From NCBI RefSeq assembly GCF_015831355.1, contig NZ_JADWYR010000001.1:2046001-2110000 (forward strand): a DNA stretch of 64,000 nucleotides, in the 5' to 3' direction. Of the stretch, positions 19,324 through 28,500 are shown piece after piece. The position numbers were made by a program, and so were the translations under genes. The notes beneath the pieces were generated by a model that was given only the letters and a program-made list of their open reading frames with translations, made no database searches and was not told where the DNA came from. This DNA is from Panacibacter microcysteis. Lineage in GTDB: Bacteria; Bacteroidota; Bacteroidia; Chitinophagales; Chitinophagaceae. Numbering within the stretch: position 1 is the first letter of the stretch; each line of letters opens with the position of its first letter.

Positions 19324-19423
19324 TAGGCCGGCAATGCGTCAGTGTTAACAACAAAAAATTTAAGCTGATCATGGTCATACACCAGCACTAAAAGTTTCGT
19401 AACTTTTCTGGAAATATACCGCC

Positions 19424-19912
19424 ATGATTTATACTCAACCTAATTCTCAGGAAAGAGTAAGCATGCGCTACACTTTAGCAAGGCTGGAACCGCTACGGGA
19501 ACTGCTCAGCGCAGTTAGGATAAAGATGGAACAGATTGCACTTAACACAAAAGAAAAGGGATTACGAAACAACATTCTAAACTTTGTTATCGAAACAGCG
19601 CCTTACGAAGAACAGGTAAAAAATGCAATTGCTTCTTTACAGCAATTGTTTCCTGTAAACGACATTTCTCATGTAAAAAAAGATGAGAACGATGATTATC
19701 AGCCTAATTGCCCTTTCGAATGTGCCCGAACGTATGAAAAGAAAATCCTCCGGTCTTTTCGTGCAATCATAAATGACATACAGGTACAGCAGGAAATCAG
19801 GGAACTTATCAGGTCTCAGCAAAACGAAATGCTTTTCGCATTCTTAAAGATCAAAATGCTAAATGGTTTCTCGCCCCGGGAGTTACGGTTCATTGGCAAC
19901 AATATGTTGTAA
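19424..19912 (+). CDS. Small helical protein of unknown function
   Basis: 162 aa, not recognised with confidence. It is predicted to be almost entirely helical, with heptad-like hydrophobic spacing in residues 15-75 and 105-155, no signal peptide and no membrane segment. Two cysteines occur in CPFEC near the middle. The arrangement of four helices recalls ferritin-like or DUF2383-type proteins, but the iron-binding E-x-x-H motifs are not visible, so I do not assign it. It begins 100 bases after the DUF3857 paralogue and is followed by a repeat copy. Confidence 0.65.
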   Translation: MIYTQPNSQERVSMRYTLARLEPLRELLSAVRIKMEQIALNTKEKGLRNNILNFVIETAPYEEQVKNAIASLQQLFPVNDISHVKKDENDDYQPNCPFECARTYEKKILRSFRAIINDIQVQQEIRELIRSQQNEMLFAFLKIKMLNGFSPRELRFIGNNML

Positions 19913-19922
19913 TTTTTTTGGA

Positions 19923-19985
19923 GCCAGGCTGTATTACTACTATTAAACATCGTTGCGTCGCACTCTTCAACGCTTTATACGCTGT
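19923..19985 (+). repeat. Intergenic repeat copy 6 (core A, CTTCAA end)
   Basis: GCCAGGCTGTATTACTACTATTAA type left arm, core TTGCGTCGCACTCTT at 19953-19967 followed by CAACG instead of GTAC. The 22 bases TACTATTAAACATCG plus TTGCGTC are identical to the copy at 32391. Confidence 0.85.
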
Positions 19986-20343
19986 TAAACATGTGCGTAC
20001 AACATCAACCTCAGCAGCCTCGCAAAAAGCTAAAGGCAAATCATTATCCGTACTTTAATATGGCTATGCAGCAGACCTTTTGAAAGAAGGTATCAACCCA
20101 CTTACCTGTGCGGTAATGATTTGTTTTATGCCATAATGTTGCCTGTTGCCAGTATCCGCAACAGCCTGCGAAGCGTGTACGCGCCTGAAATCATTTGCAG
20201 GCACTCTCGGCAACTGCTTAGTAAGTAAAGCATGTTTTGTTTCGTAATACAAACCCAATATTACCAGGAATTCAGAAGATTGTTTATAATCCAGGAAGGG
20301 TACATTTGGCCTCATAAGTTAGCATTTAATACAATTTACAAAA

Positions 20344-20544
20344 TTAATTACAACACTCACTGTTTAGTTGTTCACTGTTTCGGTGTGCAGGTTTCAATAA
20401 TTCTACAATTTTTTTATGCGGTGTAGAATTTTCTTCTTTTTCGTTGACTGTGTGGCGCACCAGAAAGTAAATAACAATAAACTGAATCGCAGCAATGGTA
20501 ATCATACACAACATGACAGTCTCGCTAATATTTTCCATTTCCAT
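20344..20544 (-). CDS. Small single-span membrane protein (66 aa)
   Basis: 66 aa, not recognised. Residues 8-30 form one strongly hydrophobic helix (VMLCMITIAAIQFIVIYFLV), followed by a charged tail with KEEN and two terminal cysteines. An N-out orientation with the tail in the cytoplasm is predicted from the positive charges after the helix. Two near-identical 13-bp direct repeats lie 44-80 bases upstream of the start, which supports a real and regulated gene. No family can be named. Confidence 0.5.
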   Translation of the reverse strand: MEMENISETVMLCMITIAAIQFIVIYFLVRHTVNEKEENSTPHKKIVELLKPAHRNSEQLNSECCN

Positions 20545-20587
20545 AAGTTTTGAAATGCAAAGCTAATTTTTCAAAACTCATTTACAA

Positions 20588-20624
20588 GGTGAAAAACCAC
20601 CGTTTTTGTGGTGAAAAATCACGG
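20588..20624 (-). promoter_or_regulatory. Tandem operator-like 13-mers upstream of the 66-aa gene
   Basis: GGTGAAAAACCAC (20588-20600) and GGTGAAAAATCAC (20610-20622) differ at one base and start 22 bp apart, close to two helical turns, as expected for two binding sites on one DNA face. Each is followed by CGT/GGT. The regulator is unknown. Confidence 0.5.
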
Positions 20625-20761
20625 TAAATAGCAATTTTTCATATACCTGGTCCGGGCGGCAATAAAGCCCGATAACCGGCAACTAGTGCAATGACAAGCT
20701 ATTGATATTGTGCGCAATAAAGATTGCAATACAGTTTTTATAGTTATTATTAACAAACTGT

Positions 20762-20887
20762 TTACCACATTATCCAATCATATTCATCAACTTCTTCTTT
20801 TTCTTTCTTTTTTATAAACCATATTACTGCGAGAATGGCGGCTGCCGAAAGTAGTATGCCGGCTGTTTTTTTGGATTTGTTTGTCAT
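20762..20887 (-). CDS. Very small single-span membrane protein (41 aa)
   Basis: 41 aa from ATG at 20887 to TAA at 20762-20764. A short polar N-terminus (MTNKSKKT) is followed by a hydrophobic helix (AGILLSAAAILAVIWF), a lysine/glutamate run (KKKEKEE) and an acidic, Trp-rich end (DEYDWIMW). This is the typical layout of a small regulatory or structural membrane peptide. Conservation in relatives would be needed to prove it. A Bacteroidota start needs no strong Shine-Dalgarno, and none is seen. Confidence 0.45.
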   Translation of the reverse strand: MTNKSKKTAGILLSAAAILAVIWFIKKKEKEEVDEYDWIMW

Positions 20888-20955
20888 AAAGATGCCCGGT
20901 TTAATTGTGTCAGATTTCTTTTAACCCTATTAGCCAAATATTATTCCAGAACGCT

Positions 20956-21022
20956 ACAGCCGAAAAGTGTTATACAGTACAAGTGAGTGACACAACCGGG
21001 ATGAGTAGCGCTCCAAAGCCGG
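20956..21022 (-). repeat. Intergenic repeat copy 7 (core B)
   Basis: Minus-strand core TTGTGTCACTCACTTGTAC at 20977-20995, preceded by CATCCCGG and followed by TGTATAACAC. The left arm is shorter or more diverged than in other copies. Confidence 0.85.
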
Positions 21023-21107
21023 AAAAACATAATTTTTTGGTCATTTAAGAAAAAAGCGAAGTATTTTTTTGCAATTACCTAATTAGCAGTATATTCGACG
21101 GCCAAAA

Positions 21108-21277
21108 TGAAAAAAGCCCTCCTGTGGAAACAGGACGGCCTCTAACGATTGCTTGCCATATGAAAATTCTTGAATAATCTTTTTTAGTTTTGCAACCTTA
21201 AGTTGCTTTTCAGGCCTCTTAACTTTTTGCTTGTTTTGCTTATCTCTAACGATTGCCTGCTATGTGTTTCGCGTTTA
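21108..21277 (-). ncRNA. Candidate small RNA with own promoter and terminator
   Basis: On the minus strand a TACATTTG box (21284-21291) matches the Bacteroidota -7 consensus TAnnTTTG, placing a start near 21277; a TTG lies 25 bases further upstream, somewhat more than the usual spacing. The transcript would end at a hairpin (GCCGTCCTG, loop TTTCCA, CAGGAGGGC, 21116-21139) followed by a T-rich run. Inside are two direct copies of GCAATCGTTAGAG, at 21140-21152 and 21244-21256, and a short hairpin with GCAAC/GTTGC arms (21192-21206). No reading frame is convincing. The duplicated, presumably unpaired 13-mer suggests a double target-binding site. Not 6S-like, because the repeats are direct and not inverted. 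Confidence 0.5.
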
Positions 21278-21401
21278 CGAGTACAAATGTATAACGCGTT
21301 TACACACTGTTATAATCAATTTAGTCCTTGTTTAATGATGCCAAAGCAGGATAAATTTTGTTAAAACTATTGATGGCATTGAGTTCTGGGAGATTTTCGT
21401 T

Positions 21402-22982
21402 ATGATGTCCAACCGTTTTACAGACGCATTATTTCAATTGGTAAGGTCCTTGGAAAAGGCTGAAAAAAGGCATTTTAAGCTGTATATAAAGCGGAGTTCT
21501 GCAAAAGAAGACCTCAAAATAATTCAGCTTTTTGATGCAATGGATAAAATGGAGGAGTATGACGAGAAACACCTGTTGAAAAGACTTTCGCCTGTAACAA
21601 AGCCGCAGCTGGCAAATTTAAAAACACATCTTTATAAAGAATTGCTTGGCAGCCTGCGCTTACTGAAAACTTCGGTAAGCATTGATCTGCAATTAAGTGA
21701 ACTTCTTGATCATGCCAGGATATTATACAATAAAGGTCTTAAAATCCAGAGTCTGAAAATTCTTGAAAAAGCCAAAGAGCTTGCAAAAGCAAATCATAAA
21801 TACAATTACCTGGCCCAGGTAATATCACTGGAAAAGAAGATTGAAACACTGCATATTACAAGAAGTTCCCTCGAAAAAACGGAATACCTCGCAGTCGAAT
21901 CAAATGATATCAGCGGTCATATCACCCGTGTTTCCCAGCTATCGAACCTGGCATTGCTCCTATATCGTTGGTATGTTAAGAATGGTCATGCCCGGCACGA
22001 CCAGGATATTAAGGCCATCAATGAATTCTTCAAAAGCAGCCTGCCGCAACATGTAGAAGGTATTACAGACTTTTATGAGCTCATGTACCTGTACCAGAGT
22101 TACAGCTGGTATGCCTTTATCAAGCAGGATTTCCTGATGTATTACCGTTACAGCAGAAAGTGGATCGGTCTCTTCGAAAAAGAACCGGCTATGATAGCCG
22201 TGGAAACCGGGCACTATATTAAAGGCATGCACAATCTGCTCAATGCACATTTCGACCTGCGCAATTTTGAACAGTTCGAGATCACCTTACATGATTTTGA
22301 GACTTTTGCACAAACCGAGGCTGCCAACCTGCATGACAACTTTCGCATTCACACATTTGTTTACATCTACAGTGCCAAGATAAACTGGCATTTAATGACC
22401 GGTACTTTTAAAGAAGGGCTTGCAGCCGTACCGTATATTGAAGAGAAACTGGCAGAGTATGGTCTCTATATAGACAGGCATCGCATACTTGTATTCAATT
22501 ATAAAATTGCATCCCTTTATTTTGGCAACGGGGATTATAGCAGGGCCATAGATTTCCTGCAGAAAATTATTACAGACAGCGCCGATCTGCGTATCGATCT
22601 GCAATGTTACGCACGTCTTTTACACCTCATGTCGCATTATGAAATGGGCAACGATGATATCATTGAATCATTGATGAAGTCAGTATATCGCTTCATGGCC
22701 AGGATGAAAAACCTTACTGTGGTTGAAGAAGAGATGTTCCGATTTGTACGGACTTCTTTTAGTTTAACTACGCGCCAGTTGAAGCCTGAACTGGAAAAAT
22801 TTCTCAGCAAGATTAAGCACCTCGAAAAAAGCCGTTTCGAAACACGTGCATTCGCATACCTCGACGTTATCTCCTGGCTCGAAGGAAAAGTTTACAACAA
22901 ATCCATGGGCGATGTAATTCACGGTAAATACCTGGACAGGCAAAAAAGGCATAAAAACCAATACACACAAAAGGTTGCGTAG
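21402..22982 (+). CDS. TPR-like helical protein of unknown function
   Basis: 526 aa, soluble and almost all helical. ATG codons at 21402 and 21405 are both possible. Helix pairs resembling tetratricopeptide repeats are seen at about 105-180, 330-410 and elsewhere (for example ILYNKGLKIQSLKILEKAKELAK and IASLYFGNGDYSRAIDFLQK). There is no signal peptide, DNA-binding motif or enzyme motif. Proteins of this length and opening (NRFTDALFQLVRSLEKAEKRHFKLY) are typical of Bacteroidota but have no assigned role that I know. It precedes the sigma54-type activator by 114 bases on the same strand. Confidence 0.75.
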   Translation: MMSNRFTDALFQLVRSLEKAEKRHFKLYIKRSSAKEDLKIIQLFDAMDKMEEYDEKHLLKRLSPVTKPQLANLKTHLYKELLGSLRLLKTSVSIDLQLSELLDHARILYNKGLKIQSLKILEKAKELAKANHKYNYLAQVISLEKKIETLHITRSSLEKTEYLAVESNDISGHITRVSQLSNLALLLYRWYVKNGHARHDQDIKAINEFFKSSLPQHVEGITDFYELMYLYQSYSWYAFIKQDFLMYYRYSRKWIGLFEKEPAMIAVETGHYIKGMHNLLNAHFDLRNFEQFEITLHDFETFAQTEAANLHDNFRIHTFVYIYSAKINWHLMTGTFKEGLAAVPYIEEKLAEYGLYIDRHRILVFNYKIASLYFGNGDYSRAIDFLQKIITDSADLRIDLQCYARLLHLMSHYEMGNDDIIESLMKSVYRFMARMKNLTVVEEEMFRFVRTSFSLTTRQLKPELEKFLSKIKHLEKSRFETRAFAYLDVISWLEGKVYNKSMGDVIHGKYLDRQKRHKNQYTQKVA

Positions 22983-23096
22983 TATTCTGGTCAGCAAAAA
23001 ACGGGGAACCATATCGTCCGCACAAACCAGGCGTTAACTTTCTTTTATAACTTGCACAAACAATTACATATATCTTAGCGGCAAACAAGTATTATC

Positions 23097-24257
23097 ATGT
23101 CTAACATACTTATTATAGACGACGAAAGGGCCATACGCAAAACCCTTAGTGAAATTTTGGGTTATGAGGGCTTTAAAGTAGATGAGGCGGCAGATGGCGA
23201 AGAAGGGTGGAAGTTATTTACAGAAAAGAATTACGATGTGGTGCTTTGCGATATTAAAATGCCAAAGTTAGATGGGCTGGAATTTCTTACCAGGGCATCA
23301 GAAAAATTGCCCGATGTGCCCGTTATTATGATCAGCGGCCACGGTACCATTGAAACTGCTGTTGATGCGGTCAAGAAAGGCGCTTACGATTATGTTGCAA
23401 AGCCACCAGATCTCAACCGGCTGCTGATTACTATCCGCAATGCGCTGGATAAAAATAAACTCAGTAAAGAGACAAGGGTGCTAAAGCGCCGTGTTAATCG
23501 TGTGCAGGAAATGATTGGCAGCAGCGAGCCAATAAGCAGGATTAAAGAAACAATAGAAAAAGTAGCTCCAACAGATGCACGTGTGTTGGTTACAGGTGAA
23601 AATGGTGTAGGTAAAGAACTGGTGGCAAAATGGATACATGAAAAGAGCAGCCGCGCAGAGGGGCCGTTGGTGGAGGTTAACTGCGCAGCTATACCCGGGG
23701 AGCTTATCGAAAGCGAATTATTTGGTCACGAAAAAGGCTCATTTACTTCTGCAATCAAACAACGCATTGGTAAGTTCGAACAGGCAAACGGTGGTACACT
23801 TTTCCTTGATGAAATAGGAGATATGAGTCTAAGCGCACAGGCTAAAGTGTTACGTGCATTGCAGGAAGGAAAAATTACACGTGTAGGTGCAGACAAAGAG
23901 ATACCTGTCGATGTGCGTGTAATTGCCGCTACCAACAAAGACCTGTTGAAAGAAACTGAAGCAAAGAATTTCAGGCTCGATCTTTATCACAGGCTAAGCG
24001 TAATATTGATCCATGTGCCTTCGCTGAATGAACGAAGAAATGATATACCATTACTGGTAGAAAAATTCCTGGAAGATATTGCAGAAGATTACGGACAGGC
24101 CAAAAAATCCATAGATCCTACAGCAATGAAGGAGTTACAGGAGCATAACTGGACAGGCAACATACGCGAACTGAGAAATGTTGTTGAAAGACTGGTAATT
24201 CTCTCAGGTAAAATCATTACAGAAGCTGATGTAAAAAGTTATGTGGCGCCAAGGTAA
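23097..24257 (+). CDS. NtrC-type AAA+ response regulator lacking a DNA-binding domain
   Basis: 386 aa. The receiver (1-120) has Asp52 and Lys102. The AAA+ sigma54-interaction domain (about 140-370) has Walker A GENGVGKE (167-174) and Walker B GGTLFLDEIG (232-241). The usual GAFTGA loop that contacts sigma54 reads GSFTSA (214-219), and the protein ends at ITEADVKSYVAPR, right after the AAA+ lid, so the C-terminal Fis-type helix-turn-helix seen in NtrC (about 60 more residues) is absent. It may act from solution on sigma54 holoenzyme or be recruited by a partner. No kinase gene is adjacent. Confidence 0.9.
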   Translation: MSNILIIDDERAIRKTLSEILGYEGFKVDEAADGEEGWKLFTEKNYDVVLCDIKMPKLDGLEFLTRASEKLPDVPVIMISGHGTIETAVDAVKKGAYDYVAKPPDLNRLLITIRNALDKNKLSKETRVLKRRVNRVQEMIGSSEPISRIKETIEKVAPTDARVLVTGENGVGKELVAKWIHEKSSRAEGPLVEVNCAAIPGELIESELFGHEKGSFTSAIKQRIGKFEQANGGTLFLDEIGDMSLSAQAKVLRALQEGKITRVGADKEIPVDVRVIAATNKDLLKETEAKNFRLDLYHRLSVILIHVPSLNERRNDIPLLVEKFLEDIAEDYGQAKKSIDPTAMKELQEHNWTGNIRELRNVVERLVILSGKIITEADVKSYVAPR

Positions 24258-24267
24258 TTTTTATGTA

Positions 24268-24335
24268 ACCGGCAGTAGAAACATTAATCATCGCCTGTTG
24301 CGTCGCACTCTTGTACTTTGGGAACATATCTGAGC
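24268..24335 (+). repeat. Intergenic repeat copy 8 (core A)
   Basis: AACCGGCAGTAGAAACATTA, then ATCGCCTG and core TTGCGTCGCACTCTTGTAC at 24298-24316. It lies between the activator gene and miaA. Confidence 0.87.
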
Positions 24336-24418
24336 ATCGATTCGAAAAGCGTCTGGCATTTTTAATATGCATTTGCGCCACTTAAATATTGAACGCTTAT
24401 TAGTCTGTACAACTAATC

Positions 24419-25327
24419 ATGAGCAAAAAACAGCATACAGTAATAATTATTACAGGCCCCACTGCATCCGGTAAAACGGCACTTGCCATTCAACTTGCCC
24501 AACGTTTTAATACAGAAATCATCTCCGCAGATTCAAGGCAATGCTATAAAGAGTTGAATATTGGTGTTGCAAAACCGTCTGCTAAAGAACTGCAGCTTGT
24601 CAAGCACCATTTTATCAGCTCCCATTCAATACACGATAATGTAACCGCCCAGGTTTTTGAAACTTATGCGCTTAATGCAGTTGACAAAATTTTTCAAAAA
24701 AGCAGGGTTGCCGTTATGGCCGGTGGCACGGGGTTATACGTTAAAGCCTTTTGCGAAGGTCTCGATGAAATGCCAGCAATAGATCCAATCGTGCGAAGCA
24801 AAATTCAAAATGCTTATGAAATAAAAGGGTTGTCATGGCTACAGCATGAAGTGCAAAGCCAGGATCCTTTGTTTTGGTCACAGGCGGAACAACAAAATCC
24901 GCAAAGACTTATGCGTGCGCTGGAAGTAAAATTAGCCACAGGCAAATCTTTTACAGACTTTAGAAGAGGCAATAAAAAGGATCGGGATTTTAATATTATA
25001 ACGCTTGGCATTCAGTTACCAAAAGATGTGTTGTATAGCTACATCAATACAAGAACAGATCAAATGCTGAAAGAAGGTTTAATAGATGAGGTAGCTTCTC
25101 TTTTAAGCTGGCAGAATGTAAATGCACTGCAAACTGTTGGTTACAAGGAAATCTTCGCTGCACTTAAAAATGAAATGCCGGTTTCCGGTGCAGTCGAAAA
25201 AATCAAACAAAATACCCGGCATTACGCGAAAAGACAACTCACATGGTTTAGGAAGATGGATGGTATAATCTGGGGTAATTCTGATGAATTATTGTCTTGG
25301 ATTGATGAAAATTTAGCATTCCAATAA
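24419..25327 (+). CDS. miaA: tRNA dimethylallyltransferase MiaA
   Basis: 302 aa, the usual length. It transfers a dimethylallyl group to the N6 of A37 of tRNAs reading codons that start with U. The P-loop is GPTASGKT (about residues 13-20), followed by the family motifs DSRQCYKELNIGVAKPS and AGGTGLYVKAF and the insertion domain with LPKDVLY and NTRTDQM; the C-terminal part has TVGYKEIF and NTRHYAKRQLTWFRK. It is a single gene with the repeat copy and a short spacer upstream. Confidence 0.96.
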   Translation: MSKKQHTVIIITGPTASGKTALAIQLAQRFNTEIISADSRQCYKELNIGVAKPSAKELQLVKHHFISSHSIHDNVTAQVFETYALNAVDKIFQKSRVAVMAGGTGLYVKAFCEGLDEMPAIDPIVRSKIQNAYEIKGLSWLQHEVQSQDPLFWSQAEQQNPQRLMRALEVKLATGKSFTDFRRGNKKDRDFNIITLGIQLPKDVLYSYINTRTDQMLKEGLIDEVASLLSWQNVNALQTVGYKEIFAALKNEMPVSGAVEKIKQNTRHYAKRQLTWFRKMDGIIWGNSDELLSWIDENLAFQ

Positions 25328-25447
25328 TTTTCTTCGCATATGTCTAAGATATTAAAAATCAATTAAATCCAACTACCATTGTGTCAACAAAACACAAGCG
25401 TCAATGTGTACCAAAGACACAATAAAATTTTTTTTTCATTTTTGTTT

Positions 25448-25515
25448 TAACAAAAGATTAATTCCCTAATTTTAGCTCGTCCCAATTAAATAACACAACC
25501 ATAACTTGCCCGCTT
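25448..25515 (+). promoter_or_regulatory. Promoter and leader of susC 1
   Basis: TTTTG at 25440-25444 and TAATTTTA at about 25467-25474 fit the Bacteroidota -33/-7 promoter (about 22 bases apart). A block TTAACAAAA...CCCTAATTTTAG...CGTCCCAATTAA is shared with the region before the second susC gene at 34548-34620. This shows that regulation is shared or the cassettes were duplicated. Confidence 0.45.
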
Positions 25516-28500
25516 ATGAGACAAAAAATCGATTGCTTGGCTGTGCGCCTATGCGCAGCCTTTTTCTTCGTTTTTCTATCTGCTACAGCATTTGCACAAA
25601 AAACAGTATCGGGTACTGTTACAAGTGCAAAAGACAACCAGCCCATCATTGGTGCTTCAGTTTTAGTTAAAGGAACAAACGTGGGTGTAGCAACATCCGC
25701 CACCGGCTCATTTTCAATTAATGTTCCTTCCGGTAAGAACAAACTCGTAATTTCTTCCGTTGGTTTTGACGACATGGAAGTAGATGTTACAAGCCAGTCA
25801 TCCGTGACTGTTTCCCTGAAAGAAAAATCTTCATCTTTAGACGAGATTGTTGTTACAGGTTATACAGCACAAAAGAAAAAAGAGATTACCGGCGCTGTAG
25901 CGGTAGTAAACGTAAAAGACATGAGACAGGTACCAGTTGGTACCGGTGAGGAAGCATTACAAGGTCGTGCTTCAGGTCTTACAGTTATTAGTTCTGGTCA
26001 GCCAGGTGCGCCGAGCGACATTCGTATTCGCGGAGTGACCACTTTCGGTAATAACCAGCCATTGGTTATTATTGATGGTGTTCGCGGAAACATCACAAAC
26101 ATTAATACAAATGATATTGAGTCAATCCAGGTATTAAAGGATGCATCTGCAGCGATTTATGGCGTGGCAGGTGCAAATGGCGTAATCATCGTTACAACAA
26201 AAAGAGGAAAGGCCGGTAAAGCCAAGGTTTCTTATGATGGCTATTATGGAGTAACAACTAAAGGTCCCGGGTATGATATGGCTAACACTGCTGAGGAAGG
26301 TAATGCTATTTGGCAGCAGCGTATCAATTCAGGTCTTTCAGTAGGTGATGAAGGTTGGGGGCACAAACAATTTGGATATGGAGCAACGCCCGTAATTCCT
26401 GATTACATTACTCCTGCAGGCGCTTCTGAAGGAGATCCCGGTACAAATCCTGAACTCTACAATATCAATTCAAATCAGATAACCAAGGCTAATAAGATTG
26501 GTACCGATTGGTATGATGTTATAACCAGGAATGCTCCAATGCAAAGTCACAACATATCTGTCAGTTCCGGTACTGATAAAAGTGCTTTTTACTTTTCATT
26601 TGGTTATCTGAATCAGCAGGGCATAGCTCGATTTCAGTATAATAAAAGGTATTCTGTGAGAGCTAACACTATCTTTAATGTAGGCAATAAAATTCGTATT
26701 GGGGAGAACGCTTTTGTTTTCTATCAGCAAAATCCAAAGTTTGGCAATCAGGGTGAAGGAAGTCCCTTCAGTGTTGCATTTCGTGAGGATGCAATTATTC
26801 CCGTGTATGATATAATGGGAAATTTTGCCGGAACAAAATCTCAGGATTTGGGTAATGCACGTAACCCTTACGCGGATATTTACAGAACAAAAGATAATCG
26901 TTCTAATAAATGGAATATCCAGGGTAATGTATTTGCTGAGGTTGACTTGTTGAAACATTTTACTGCCCGAACAAGTTTTGGAGGAGTTGTAGATAATAAT
27001 TATTACTATAATTTCAATTTTGTAGGTTACGAAAATGCTGAAGGTAACACAGGTGCAAATTCATTTTCTGAAGGATCAAGTTATAACTCTAACTGGACTT
27101 TCACAAACACTTTGACTTACAACAACAGTTTCGGTAATCATAATGTGAAACTACTCTTAGGTACAGAGGCCGTAAATTACTATGGAAGAAATCTATCGGG
27201 TACGAGAAGCAATTATTTTTCTGAAGATCCCAATTATTGGGTATTAGGTGCAGGAACTGGTGCTCAATCTAATGCAGGTGGTGCCTATCAAAGTTCATTT
27301 TGGTCACAGTTTGCTAAGCTAGAATATGGATATGCAGGGAAATATCTCTTAAATGCGAGTATAAGAAGAGACGGTGCTTCTGTTTTTGCCGAAGATGTGA
27401 GATATGGATATTTTCCTGGAGCATCCGCAGCGTGGAGAATATCTCAGGAAAATTTTATGAAGAATGTCTCCTTTTTTAATGATTTAAAGTTGCGTGTAAG
27501 CTGGGGTATTATGGGTACATCTGGTAACGTACTTAATACAAATCCATACAATCTTTACAGCACTCGTTTAGGTAAATCTGCCTATGATATAAGTGGAAAC
27601 AGCACAACTCCATACGCAGGATTTTATAAAAGTAATGTAGGAAATCCCGGCACCACATGGGAAGAAGACGTTATAACAAATGTTGGTATTGACGCCACTA
27701 TCCTTAAAAATAAAATAGACGTAACAATTGAGTGGTATAAAAAACGAGTGAACGGACTATTATATCAGGCTCAGGGTCCGCAATGGGCTTCTATTCTTGT
27801 GGGAGACGCAGATTTACCGTATGTTAACGTTGCTGACAACCAGAACACAGGTATAGATCTGAACCTTACATATCATGCAAACCTAAATAAAGATCTTAAG
27901 TTAGATGTAACCGGAATCTTTACGTCATATAAAAATAAGATCATCTCTATCCCTGGTTCAGGTTACTTTTTTGGTCCAACAATCAGGAATGTTCAGATTC
28001 AGCGTAATGAAGTTGGCCATCCTTTAGGTGCATTTTATGGATACGAGGTTGTTGGTCTTTACCAGAGCCAGGAAGATATTGATAAATCTCCTACTCAATC
28101 AGGATCTAGACTCGGTAATTTCAAATACCGCGATGTAAATTCGGATGGTAAGATTGATGATCAGGACAGAACATATATCGGCAATCCCCACCCGGATTTT
28201 ACTTATGGTCTGAACTTAGCGTTAAGTTATAAGAATATTGATCTGTCAGCATTTTTCTATGGATCAAAAGGAAATGACATTTTTAATCAAACACAATACT
28301 ACACCGACTTCCCGGATTTCTTCAAGGGCGGTATAAGGAGAGAAGTGGCAGTAAATTCATGGACTCCAGAAAATACAAATACGTCTATACCTGCACTTTA
28401 TAACACAGGAAGTTTTAGTTCAGATCAGGCTGTGAACAGTTATTTTTTAAGTAAAGGTTCTTATTTACGTTGTAAACAACTGCAGATTGGTTACAGACTT

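Larger units (their letters stand above)
19913..21401. other. Gene-poor 1.5-kb stretch
   Basis: Apart from two small minus-strand membrane-protein genes, two repeat copies, a tandem operator-like motif and a candidate minus-strand sRNA, all listed separately, I see nothing here. The part 19990-20340 in particular holds no convincing gene. The base composition is AT-richer than the flanking genes. Confidence 0.6.

Noticed and set aside
20064-20315. Minus-strand frame of 83 codons in the gene-poor stretch
   Set aside because: No recognisable fold, signal or promoter, and a composition not like the neighbouring genes. It could be a gene remnant, but the sequence alone does not support it.
21108-21277. 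6S RNA as identity of the candidate sRNA
   Set aside because: Length fits, but the internal repeats are direct and the long double-stranded rod with a central bubble typical of 6S is not evident.
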